From positions 1,984,001 to 2,048,000 of the forward strand of contig CBDFLS010000002.1 of NCBI GenBank assembly GCA_965249185.1: a stretch of DNA of 64,000 nt. The letters are read 5' to 3'. The stretch comes from CBDFLS01 sp965249185. Its GTDB lineage: Bacteria; Chloroflexota; Dehalococcoidia; Lucifugimonadales; Australimonadaceae. A program made the position numbers and the translations under genes. The notes beneath the pieces are model-generated. The model did not search any database. It saw only the letters and a program-made list of their open reading frames with translations, and was not told the origin of the DNA. Positions 52,713-60,615 of the stretch are shown here, piece by piece; the first letter of the stretch is position 1; each line of letters starts with the position of its first letter.

Positions 52713-54689
52713 CTACAGCATCTCCACGAGCTTTTGGGCCACGGCCCTGGTCATGCCGGGCACGGCCGCCACATCCTCCAGCGACGCCTCGCGGATGCCC
52801 TGGACGGTGCCGAAGCGCCGCAGGAGCATTTGCTTGCGCTTGGGCCCGATGCCCGGTATGGAGTCGAGGACCGAGCGGGTGGAGGCCTTGCTGCGCCGCT
52901 GCCGGTGGTACGTGATGGCGAACCGGTGGGTCTCGTCGCGGACGCGCTGCACCAGGTAGAGGCCCTGGGAGCCCCGGGGCAGCAGCACCGGCTCCGGCAC
53001 GTTGGGTAGAAAGACCTCCTCGCGCTGCTTGGCGATGCTGGCCAGCGGCACGTCGGTGAGCCCCAGCTCCAGGAAGACCTGGAGCGCCGCTGAGAGGTGC
53101 CCCTTGCCGCCGTCGATGAGCACTAGCCCCGGCACCAGGCCCCACGCCTCCTGCTTCTCCATCCGCTGGCTGGTGGCAGCCTCCTCCGGCGCCATGACGC
53201 CCGTGCGGGCGTAGCGGCGGCGGCGGTACTTAACGCGGCTGGTCCCAGTCATGGGCGCGTCGTGTCCATTAGCGGCCGGGAGGCCCCCGTGCTCCTGACG
53301 CAGCTCGCCCAGGCGCTTGAAGCGACGGCGGAGCACCTCCTGCATCATGCTGTAGTCATCCACCCCCTCCACGGACCTGATCTGGAAGCGGCGGTAGTGG
53401 GCCGTCTTGGGGCGGCCCTCCTGGAAGACCACCATGCTCCCCACGGAGTTCGTGCCCTGGATGTTGGAGATGTCGTAGCACTCGATGCGGTTGGGCAGCT
53501 CCGGCAAGCTGAGCGCCTCCTGGAGCTCCGCCAGCGCCTGGAGCACCTTGTCCGACTCGAAGAGCCACTTGACGCGGCGCTGGTTCAGCCCCTCCCGGGC
53601 GTTCTCCGCCACCATGGCCACCAGCTTCCGCTTGGCGCCCCGGCGGGGCGTCAGCAGCGATACCCGGCGGCCCCGCTTGGCGCTGAGCCACTGCTCCACC
53701 AGCGCGGTGTTCTCGATGGGGTGCTGGAGCAGCAGCACGGGCGGCACCGATGGCGCGGCGTCGTAGAACTGCTGGATGAAACCCTCCAGCAGCCGCGGCG
53801 GCTCCTCGTCCTCGCCCCCCTCCATCAGGAAGTGGTCGCGTCCGATGAGCTTGCCCCGGCGGACGTTGAACAGCTCCACCCACACCTCGCCCTGGTCGTG
53901 GGCCAGGGCCAGCACGTCCAGGTCCTCGTGCCCGGGGGAGACTACCTTCTGGCTCTCGGAGACCGACTCGATGGCGCGCACCTGGTCCCGCAGGGCGGCC
54001 GCCCGCTCGAACTTGAGCGCCTCGGAGGCCTCCGCCATGCGCCGGCGCAGCGTGTCCAGCACCTCATTGGTGTCGCCCTCCAGGAACATGATCACCTGCC
54101 GGACCACCTCCTGGTACTCCTGGCGGTCCACGGCGCCGATGCATGGGCCCACGCACCGGTTGATGTAGTACTCCAAGCATGGCCGCTCGTCGGTGCCGGT
54201 GATGGTCTTGGTGCACGAGCGGTAGGGGAAGAGCTTCTTGAGCAGGTCCATGGTCTTGCGGACCGAGCTGGCGCTGGCGAAGGGCCCGAAGTAGCGCGCG
54301 CCGTCGCTCAGCACGCGGCGGGTGAAATAGAGCTGGGGGAAGTCCTCGTTCAGGTCGATCTTGATGTAGGGGTAGGTCTTGTCGTCCTTGAGGCGGGCGT
54401 TGTAGAAGGGCTTGTGGCGCTTGATGAGCAGGTTCTCTAGGATCAGCGCCTCGGAGGCCGTCTCGGTCACGATGTACTCGTAATCGGCGACCTTCATGAC
54501 CATCCGCTGGATCTTGGGCTCCTTGCCCGCGGGGGTCTGGAAGTAGGAGCGGAGCCGGCTGCGGAGGCTAGCGGCCTTTCCCACGTAGAGCACCCGCCCT
54601 TCGGCGTCGCGCATGAAGTAGACGCCGGGCTGGTTGGGCGTGGCCTTCAGCCGGCTGGAGAAGTCCCTGGTTTTCGTGACTGTCGCCAT
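52713..54689 (-). CDS. uvrC: UvrABC system protein C
   Basis: Endonuclease that makes both incisions in nucleotide excision repair; 658 residues. The N-terminal GIY-YIG nuclease shows GVYFMRDAEGRVLYVGKAASLRSRLRSYF, followed by the Cys-rich RSCTKTITGTDERPCLEYYINRCVGPC, the UVR domain (MAEASEALKFERAAALRDQV), the RNase H-like C-terminal nuclease (ECYDISNIQGTNSVGSMVVF, LIDGGKGHLSAAL) and helix-hairpin-helix IPGIGPKRKQMLLRRFGTV. The ATG at 54689 is preferred over 54707. Confidence 0.95.
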   Translation of the reverse strand: MATVTKTRDFSSRLKATPNQPGVYFMRDAEGRVLYVGKAASLRSRLRSYFQTPAGKEPKIQRMVMKVADYEYIVTETASEALILENLLIKRHKPFYNARLKDDKTYPYIKIDLNEDFPQLYFTRRVLSDGARYFGPFASASSVRKTMDLLKKLFPYRSCTKTITGTDERPCLEYYINRCVGPCIGAVDRQEYQEVVRQVIMFLEGDTNEVLDTLRRRMAEASEALKFERAAALRDQVRAIESVSESQKVVSPGHEDLDVLALAHDQGEVWVELFNVRRGKLIGRDHFLMEGGEDEEPPRLLEGFIQQFYDAAPSVPPVLLLQHPIENTALVEQWLSAKRGRRVSLLTPRRGAKRKLVAMVAENAREGLNQRRVKWLFESDKVLQALAELQEALSLPELPNRIECYDISNIQGTNSVGSMVVFQEGRPKTAHYRRFQIRSVEGVDDYSMMQEVLRRRFKRLGELRQEHGGLPAANGHDAPMTGTSRVKYRRRRYARTGVMAPEEAATSQRMEKQEAWGLVPGLVLIDGGKGHLSAALQVFLELGLTDVPLASIAKQREEVFLPNVPEPVLLPRGSQGLYLVQRVRDETHRFAITYHRQRRSKASTRSVLDSIPGIGPKRKQMLLRRFGTVQGIREASLEDVAAVPGMTRAVAQKLVEML

Positions 54690-54855
54690 ACGCGGATATT
54701 GTAGCACCAGCCGGGGCTCGGCCCCGGTTTGGTCCGACCGGACCCTGGACCCACCGCGGGTCCCGAAGGCGCGTGTAAGCGCACCTCGTTTGAGCCCTTA
54801 CCGGGATGTCCCTGCCGGAGGACATTGCAAGCTCTTGTCGGGAGTTGGCGGGGGA

Positions 54856-55043
54856 AGATTCTTCGTCCCGATTGCATCGGGGCTCAGAATGACGTTGAAG
54901 TGCTCGGCATGGCGGCGGAGGCGGGGCGCACGGAGCGGCGCTGGCGCCACGTCACCCTGAGCGGAGCGAAGGGCCTAGGGCGGCGGCGGAGTCGGGATTG
55001 CGTAAGGGGGGTCATCCCTGCCCGGTAGCGGGGCGAAGGGCCT
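54856..55043. repeat. Three CTGAG...CGAAG intergenic repeat units
   Basis: Units at 54856-54893 (AGATTCTTCG...CTCAGAATGAC with an inner CCGAT/ATCGG hairpin), 54951-54976 (GTCACCCTGAGCGGAGCGAA) and 55011-55043 (GTCATCCCTG...GGGCGAAGGGCCT) share one palindromic theme in the 357-bp gap between uvrC and the next gene. No coding region is present there. Confidence 0.75.
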
Positions 55044-55046
55044 CGC

Positions 55047-55418
55047 CTACGCCCCCAGGTTCGTGGCGAGCTTCAGGCCCACGAGGACGCCCGCGACTGT
55101 CAGCATCACGATGCCGATGCGCAGCAGCTCGGTCCGCAGGTTTGCGCTGGTCTGGACCACCCCGGCCGCCCGTTCGCGGCGGAGAGCCCGTGCCGCCGGG
55201 GCCGCCACGCGAGCGCTGGTGGACGGTGCTGGAGCCGCTGCCGTTGCCGCTCCTGCAAGTTGCTGTGGCGCTTCTTCCGTGGAAGGGGCTTCAGCGGGCG
55301 TGGGGGGCGGCACGTACTGGGGCGCCTGGGCCACTGGGCCGCGTCGCGGCTTCTGCTTGGCGCGCTGGCGGAGCTGGGCCTGGCGCGCGGCTACGCGATG
55401 TGATTTTTTGTTGGGCAT
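55047..55418 (-). CDS. Small single-pass membrane protein, unknown function
   Basis: A 123-residue protein. The N-terminus is basic (NKKSHRVAARQAQLRQRAKQKPRR), the middle is Pro/Ala-rich linker and the C-terminus holds one hydrophobic helix (LLRIGIVMLTVAGVLVGLKLA). AAGGAG precedes the ATG. It is oriented with the basic tail probably in the cytoplasm, where it could bind RNA or DNA. It lies 41 bp after the kinase-like gene, likely in the same transcript. The role is unknown. Confidence 0.75.
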   Translation of the reverse strand: MPNKKSHRVAARQAQLRQRAKQKPRRGPVAQAPQYVPPPTPAEAPSTEEAPQQLAGAATAAAPAPSTSARVAAPAARALRRERAAGVVQTSANLRTELLRIGIVMLTVAGVLVGLKLATNLGA

Positions 55419-55459
55419 TACAGCACTCCTTGGAGCGAGAACGGATAGGTGGGGGCGTC

Positions 55460-56161
55460 CTAGCCCTCAAGACCGCCGGCTGCGCTGACGATGACCTCCG
55501 CTGCTTGGGGGACCTCCAGCCGGTCGGCGTTCAGTACCAGGTGGTAGTGCTGCGGGTCCTGCGGCTGCGCCTTGAAGAAGCGCTGAAAATAGCCGGTTCG
55601 GGCGCGGTCGTTATCGGCCACGTATCGCTCGGCCTCCTTCTGCTCCAGGCGCTCCCGCGTCATGATCCGCTGCGCCCGTTGCTCCAACGACGACGTCAGG
55701 CCAATGTGGAGCGCACCGGGCCACTCGCTGAGGATAATGTTGGCGCCTCGCCCAATGATGATGGAGTGGCCCTCCTCGGCCAGCTCCCGGATCACGGCGG
55801 TGGTCGCCTCCAGGAGATGCGCGTCGTCGATCTCCTCGGCGGTGGTGATGGGGCCATCGCTGATGTCACGATACTCGCGGACCAGCAGCGCGTCGAGCCC
55901 GGGGCTGAAGTAGGGGTCGCTGCCGGTGCCCGCCATGGCCGAGCGCTCCAGCACGTTCCGGAAAAAAGAGGAGAGGCGGCTGGAGAGGGTCTGGGGCCTC
56001 TCCGTCTTGTCCGCCAGCGCCTCCACGGTAGCGCCTATCCTGCGGCCCGCTTCGGCCAGGATGAGCCGGTCCACGTAGTCGATGCCCATGCGGGTGGCCA
56101 CCTCGGCCCCTATCTCCGGGGCCCCGGTGCCTACCATGCCGGTGAGGGTGATGAGTGGCAT
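55460..56161 (-). CDS. Cytidylate kinase-like family protein
   Basis: A 233-residue P-loop-like kinase of the PF13189 family. It opens ITLTGMVGTGAPEIGAEVATRMGIDYVDRLIL, where the usual P-loop GxxGxGK is altered (GMVGTGAPE lacks Lys). It also has SIIIGRGANIIL and IMTRERLEQKEAERYVADNDRARTGYFQRFF, the lid helix region. GGGAGGT precedes the ATG. Nucleotide substrate is unproven; the classical Cmk reaction cannot be assumed. Confidence 0.82.
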   Translation of the reverse strand: MPLITLTGMVGTGAPEIGAEVATRMGIDYVDRLILAEAGRRIGATVEALADKTERPQTLSSRLSSFFRNVLERSAMAGTGSDPYFSPGLDALLVREYRDISDGPITTAEEIDDAHLLEATTAVIRELAEEGHSIIIGRGANIILSEWPGALHIGLTSSLEQRAQRIMTRERLEQKEAERYVADNDRARTGYFQRFFKAQPQDPQHYHLVLNADRLEVPQAAEVIVSAAGGLEG

Positions 56162-56288
56162 TAGCTCATTACCTCCCTTCGGGCCGACTCATCGGCTGCG
56201 TTCAGCAGCCGAGCATGCCCCTCGTCCTCGCCGAAAGGGGTCGAGATCATGCATCTGCCTGCGGCGATGCGCATAGCTGGCTCTGTGG

Positions 56289-57218
56289 CTACGCCCGTGG
56301 ATGGGCGCTCTCGTAGGCTCGTCGCACCTGCTCGTCGCTGAGGTGCGTGTAAAGCTGCGTCGTCGCAATGTTAGCATGGCCCAGCAATTCCTGTACATGC
56401 CGGAGGGAGGCGCCGCCCTGGAGCAGGTGGGTGGCGAAGGTGTGGCGCAGCGTGTGGGGCGTGAGCCGGGTGTCGATGCCGGCCTGCAGGGCGTACCGCC
56501 GCAGGATGAGCCCGTACCCCTGCCGGGTGAGGGGCCGTCCCCGGCGGCTCAGGAACAGGGCGGTGGTCTGACGCAGGCGCCGGTCACGGGTGCTTGCCAG
56601 CAGCTTCGGCCTCGCCTCCGTCAGATAGCGCCGCAGCCGCTCGACGATTCCCGGATAGAGAGGCACCATCCGCTCCTTGGAGCCCTTGCCCATGCACCGG
56701 ACCCAGCCCGACTCAAGGTTGAGGCTCAATACCTCCAGGCCCAGCTCGCTCACCACCTCGGAGACGCGCAGGCCGGCGGCGTAGGTGATCTCGAGCATGG
56801 CGCGGTCGCGCAGGCCGTCGGGTGGGGGCGTGGCGTCGGTCGCCTGGAGCAGGGCCACTATCTCCTCTTCGGTGAGGACCGCGGGCAGGGCGCGGCCCGG
56901 CCTTCTCGCCTGCAGCGAATCGCCGGGGCTGCGCGGTATCACCGCCTCCTCGGCCAGAAACCGCAGCAGCGAGCGGACGGCCGCCATCTTGCGGGCCACC
57001 GTTGCCTCCGCATAACCTCGGGACTGGAGCGCCAGGCTGTACCGTTCCATCGACTTCTGGTCTACCGCGTCCCAATCCAGGTCGCCACCGCGATTGGCCC
57101 TGGGCTGGAGCAGCTCCACGAGCTGGCCCAGGTCGTTCCGGTAGGCGCTGATGGTGTGCGGCGACATACCGCGCTCGGCGCGGAGGTGGCTCAGGAACGC
57201 TTCGAGATGCTGGTCCAT
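56289..57218 (-). CDS. xerD: Tyrosine recombinase, XerC/XerD type
   Basis: Site-specific recombinase that resolves chromosome dimers; 309 residues. The N-terminal SAM-like domain begins MDQHLEAFLSHLRAERGMSPHTISAYRNDL. Catalytic residues are Arg in AAGLRVSE, Lys in GKGSKERMVP, His-x2-Arg in TPHTLRHTFATHLL, His in LLGHANI and Tyr in TTQLYTHLS. The ATG at 57218 is chosen at the family N-terminus. It is divergent from lgt. XerC versus XerD cannot be settled by eye. Confidence 0.9.
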   Translation of the reverse strand: MDQHLEAFLSHLRAERGMSPHTISAYRNDLGQLVELLQPRANRGGDLDWDAVDQKSMERYSLALQSRGYAEATVARKMAAVRSLLRFLAEEAVIPRSPGDSLQARRPGRALPAVLTEEEIVALLQATDATPPPDGLRDRAMLEITYAAGLRVSEVVSELGLEVLSLNLESGWVRCMGKGSKERMVPLYPGIVERLRRYLTEARPKLLASTRDRRLRQTTALFLSRRGRPLTRQGYGLILRRYALQAGIDTRLTPHTLRHTFATHLLQGGASLRHVQELLGHANIATTQLYTHLSDEQVRRAYESAHPRA

Positions 57219-57352
57219 GACAATGGCCAAAGCCGCCCGCTTTGCGTACTCACGTCTCCTGTGTATTGTATCGTCGGCGGGAGGTCCGCCGGTACCCGAG
57301 GAGGGGCCATGGAAACGGAGTTTCGCGTCTCCGCTCGGCTGAGGCATCTGTC

Positions 57353-58147
57353 GTGATCAGGATGGGTCTGGGCCCGACCTTGTTGGACGTGGGGCCTCTG
57401 GACGTGACCTGGTCCGGCCTGCTCGCCCTGGCTGGGGTGGCGGTGGGGGCGTTGCTGGCGGTCCGGTGGCTCCGAGGGGTGGGCGTCTCGCCCGGACAGG
57501 CCTATGGCGTCATCTTGTGGGTGCTCATCGGCGGGCTGGCGGGCGCGCGGCTCCTCCACGTGGCCGACTACTGGAGCTACTACTGGGCACTGCCGTGGGA
57601 GGCGCTCTACATCTGGGCCGGGGGCCTCGCCCTGTGGGGCGCCATCTTGGGGGCCGCCGCCGGGGGGTTGCTCCACGCCCGGATGCGGGGTATGCCGGTC
57701 TGGCGCGTAGCCGACGTGGGCGCCCTGGCGGCGTTGCTCGGCCAGGCGGTTGGCAGGGTGGGCGACATCGTGGGCGGCGAGATCATGGCGAAGGCCACGG
57801 CCTGGCCCTGGGGGCTGGAATACACCCATCCGGAGAGCTTGTCGTACAGCCCTGAGGCGTTGGCGGTGCATCCCGTGGCCGCGTATGAGCTGCTGTGGGA
57901 CCTGGCCGCTTTCGGCCTGCTCTGGCGGCTTCGGCGGCGCCCGCTCCCCGAAGGCGGCGTGTTTCTGGGATACCTTGCGCTCTACGCAGCTGGCCGGTTG
58001 CTGATCGGCTTCGCACGGCTCGACAGGGTGTGGGGGCTGGGTCTCCAGGAGGCCCAGCTCGTGGCCCTGGTGGTCCTGCCGGCCGTGGGGCTGACCGCGT
58101 GGCGGCTTCGCTCGAGGCGGGCCCGTTCTCCTAAAGGGACCAATTGA
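57353..58147 (+). CDS. lgt: Prolipoprotein diacylglyceryl transferase, divergent
   Basis: Membrane enzyme that attaches diacylglycerol to lipobox Cys; 264 residues with about seven helices. Family-like parts are GGLAGARLLHVADYW, YIWAGGLALWGAILG (the place of the usual H-G-G-L loop, here without His), GQAVGRVGDIVGGEI (Arg kept, Asn replaced by Asp) and HPVAAYELLWD. GTG at 57353 has GAGG upstream; ATG at 57362 is an alternative. It precedes a lipoprotein gene, which would be its substrate. Confidence 0.8.
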   Translation: MIRMGLGPTLLDVGPLDVTWSGLLALAGVAVGALLAVRWLRGVGVSPGQAYGVILWVLIGGLAGARLLHVADYWSYYWALPWEALYIWAGGLALWGAILGAAAGGLLHARMRGMPVWRVADVGALAALLGQAVGRVGDIVGGEIMAKATAWPWGLEYTHPESLSYSPEALAVHPVAAYELLWDLAAFGLLWRLRRRPLPEGGVFLGYLALYAAGRLLIGFARLDRVWGLGLQEAQLVALVVLPAVGLTAWRLRSRRARSPKGTN

Positions 58148-58238
58148 GCATGGCCGCGCGCCGGTGTAGCTTCCGGGCGGGGCCGTGCGCTATGCTTCTC
58201 GAATGGCCCGGTAGGACTGAGCGGAGAGGGGAGAGTCG

Positions 58239-58979
58239 ATGACCGCCTTGTGCTGGCGTGGTCTGCTGGTGATCCTGACGTGGGGGCTTTGGGTGACGGC
58301 GGCGGCGGCCTGCGGCGCCGCGCCCACCCCGACGCCCACCGCTACGCTCACCCCAACGCCGTCCGCCAGCGCACAGGAGCTTATGGCGCGGATGATGGGG
58401 GCGCTCCTGGACCTGAAGACCGTCCGTTTCTCCCTCTCGCACGTTGAAGGCGGCACCGACTTGGGTATCGGGCTTCTGCTGACCGCCGTGGAGGGCGAGG
58501 CGGCCTTTCCGGAGCGGGCGAGGCTCAATGCCCAGGCGGTGGTCAGCGGGCTCAGAGTCAATGTGTCGATCGGTATCGTCCAGATCGGGGGGACGGCCTT
58601 CCTCCAGGACCCGGTCAGCAGAAGCTGGAAGGAGGTGGACCCCGGCTCGCTCCCCTTCCTCTTCGCGGACATGAACCGCAGCGTGGCCGAGGCGATGGCG
58701 GTGAGCGAGGAGGTGGCGTTCGCGGGGACGGGGGAGCTGGGCGGCGCTCCGGTCTATATCCTGACCGGGACCGTGCCCTCGGAGGCGCTTCGCGGCCTGG
58801 TGCCCGCGGCGGTCTCGGATGAGCGGCTGCGGTGGGAGCTGGCCATTGGCCGGGTGGATGGCCTGCCCAGAAGGCTGCGGCTCCAGGGCGTCCTCATTTC
58901 CGGCGATACCCCCGAGATGACGCGATTGCTCCACCTCTCCGGCTTCGACGCCCCGGTCACCATCGAGCCGCCGCTCTAG
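58239..58979 (+). CDS. LppX/LprAFG family lipoprotein
   Basis: A 246-residue cell-surface lipoprotein. The signal ends VTAAAAC (Cys25), then a PTPTPTATLTPTP linker. The remaining 200 residues match the LppX_LprAFG fold that binds lipids in a hydrophobic pocket: LMARMMGALLDLKTVRFSL, GEAAFPERARLNAQAV, VGGTAFLQDPVSRSWKEVD-like and LPRRLRLQGVLISGD. GGAGAGGGGAG precedes the ATG. It lies 40 bp before a DHA2-type MFS gene, the same order as lprG-P55 in mycobacteria. Confidence 0.85.
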   Translation: MTALCWRGLLVILTWGLWVTAAAACGAAPTPTPTATLTPTPSASAQELMARMMGALLDLKTVRFSLSHVEGGTDLGIGLLLTAVEGEAAFPERARLNAQAVVSGLRVNVSIGIVQIGGTAFLQDPVSRSWKEVDPGSLPFLFADMNRSVAEAMAVSEEVAFAGTGELGGAPVYILTGTVPSEALRGLVPAAVSDERLRWELAIGRVDGLPRRLRLQGVLISGDTPEMTRLLHLSGFDAPVTIEPPL

Positions 58980-59019
58980 CGAGTGATTCGACATATTTGG
59001 CCGGCCTGCCGCGAGCACC

Positions 59020-60474
59020 ATGCGGAACCTTCCTCCCAACGCCGTCCTCCTGCTGGTCTGTCTGGGCGTCTTCGTCGCCTCCCTGGACCAGACGGTGGTG
59101 GTCACCGCTCTGCCCGAAGTGATGTTCGACCTGGGCATCACCATCGACCGGCTGGACAGCGTGGCGTGGATAGTCACGGGCTACTTGCTGGGGTTCACCG
59201 CTGCCATGCCCTTGCTGGGGCGCGTGGGCGACGTCTTCGGCCACCGCCGCCTCTACGCTGGCGCGGCGGTGCTCTTCGCCGTGGGCTCGGTGCTGGTGGC
59301 CCTGTCCGGCTCGTTGGGCTGGCTGGTGGGGGCCCGGGTGGTCCAGGCCGTGGGCGGCGGCGCGCTTATCCCGGCGGCCATCGCGCTGGCCAGCGACCGC
59401 CAGCCGGCGGTGCGCCGGAGCGTGGTGCTGGGCATCGTTGGCGCCGCCGCGGAGACCGGCAGCGTGCTGGGGCCCCTCTACGGCGGCGGCATCATCGAGC
59501 TGGCGGGTTGGCGGTGGATCTTCTGGGCCAACGTGCCCCTGAGCGGACTGCTGCTCCTGGGGCTGGTGCTGGTGCCGGAGACGGCCCGCCAGCGGGTCCG
59601 ACTCGACTACCGGGGAGGCCTGCTCCTGGCCGCCGGCCTGGCGGTGCTGACGTTGGCCTTGGCTCAGCGCTCCGCCTTCGGCCAGCTCTCGCCGACGCCC
59701 TTCGTGCTGATCGCCGCTGGCGTCACCCTCCTGGCCCTCCTGGGAGCGGTGGAGCGCCAGGCCGTCCAGCCCATCCTCAGCCGTCTCCTCTTCCGCTCGC
59801 GGTCCTTCATCGCCGCCTTCTCCAGCCAGCTCCTGGTTGGCGGCGCGCTGATAATGGCGCTGGTCACCGTCCCGCTGATGACGGATACGGTGCTGGGACA
59901 GCCGCCGCTGGAGGGCGGCCTGCGCCTGATGCGATTCACCGGTGCCATACCCTTCGGCGCCGTGTTGGGCGGGTACGCCACCCGCTGGCTGGGACCCCGG
60001 CCGCCGACGCTGGCTGGCCTGGGGCTGGGGGCGCTCGGCTTCTTCTGGATGAGCGGCTGGGGACTGGACATCGCCGACCCCTCGCTGTCGCTGCACCTGG
60101 CCACCGGCGGGCTGGGGTTCGGACTGGTCATCGCGCCGCTGCTGACCGTGGTCGTGAACGCCGGAGGCGAAGACTACCGGGGCACCGCCGCCGCTTTCAT
60201 GACCATGGCGCGCATGGTGGGCATGACCCTCGGCCTGGCCGCCCTCTCGGCGTGGGGCATGGGCTATTTCCAGCTCCTCGCCAGCGAGCTGTCGTTGCCC
60301 CTACAGGCGTCCGGCGAGAGCGCGGCGGTTTTCCAGGAGCGGCTGTCGGCCTACCAGGCGGGCGTGGCCGGCGCATCGCTCAGCGTCTTCTCGGCCTTCT
60401 TCCGGGTGGGCGCGGCGCTCAGCCTGGCCGCCATCGTCCCCGCGCTATGGATGTACGAGCGGCGGCGGCGCTAA
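59020..60474 (+). CDS. DHA2-type (14-helix) MFS exporter
   Basis: A 484-residue drug:H+ antiporter-2 family permease. It has LLLVCLGVFVASLDQTVVVTALPEV at the N-terminus, with the motif D1 Asp, LGRVGDVFGHRRLYAGA (motif A) and ETGSVLGPLYGGGIIELAGWRWIFWANVP (motif C). GEDYRGTAAAFMTMARMVGMTLG follows in the C-half. The gene is 40 bp after the LppX/LprAFG lipoprotein gene and probably cotranscribed. In mycobacteria the partner (P55) exports lipids with LprG. Confidence 0.9.
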   Translation: MRNLPPNAVLLLVCLGVFVASLDQTVVVTALPEVMFDLGITIDRLDSVAWIVTGYLLGFTAAMPLLGRVGDVFGHRRLYAGAAVLFAVGSVLVALSGSLGWLVGARVVQAVGGGALIPAAIALASDRQPAVRRSVVLGIVGAAAETGSVLGPLYGGGIIELAGWRWIFWANVPLSGLLLLGLVLVPETARQRVRLDYRGGLLLAAGLAVLTLALAQRSAFGQLSPTPFVLIAAGVTLLALLGAVERQAVQPILSRLLFRSRSFIAAFSSQLLVGGALIMALVTVPLMTDTVLGQPPLEGGLRLMRFTGAIPFGAVLGGYATRWLGPRPPTLAGLGLGALGFFWMSGWGLDIADPSLSLHLATGGLGFGLVIAPLLTVVVNAGGEDYRGTAAAFMTMARMVGMTLGLAALSAWGMGYFQLLASELSLPLQASGESAAVFQERLSAYQAGVAGASLSVFSAFFRVGAALSLAAIVPALWMYERRRR

Positions 60475-60532
60475 CCCCGCGCACCCGCTGATGGTGAGCC
60501 GCCCCTCACCCCCGCTCGTGGTGAGGCGAGTT

Positions 60533-60556
60533 TACCCTGAGTCTATCGAAGGGAAC
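60533..60556. repeat. CTGAG...CGAAG repeat, degenerate copy
   Basis: TTACCCTGAGTCTATCGAAG lies between the MFS stop and the convergent recJ stop and belongs to the same repeat theme as 54856-55043. Confidence 0.6.
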
Positions 60557-60615
60557 CATGAGCGGAGCAATAACGGGTGTGCTGAGGTCCGTCTGGGCCT
60601 GCGCCCGCCCGCGCC

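Noticed and set aside
53262..54440. Long antisense open frame within uvrC, and a similar one in fabF (62495-63700)
   Set aside because: Both are high-GC shadow frames opposite highly conserved genes.
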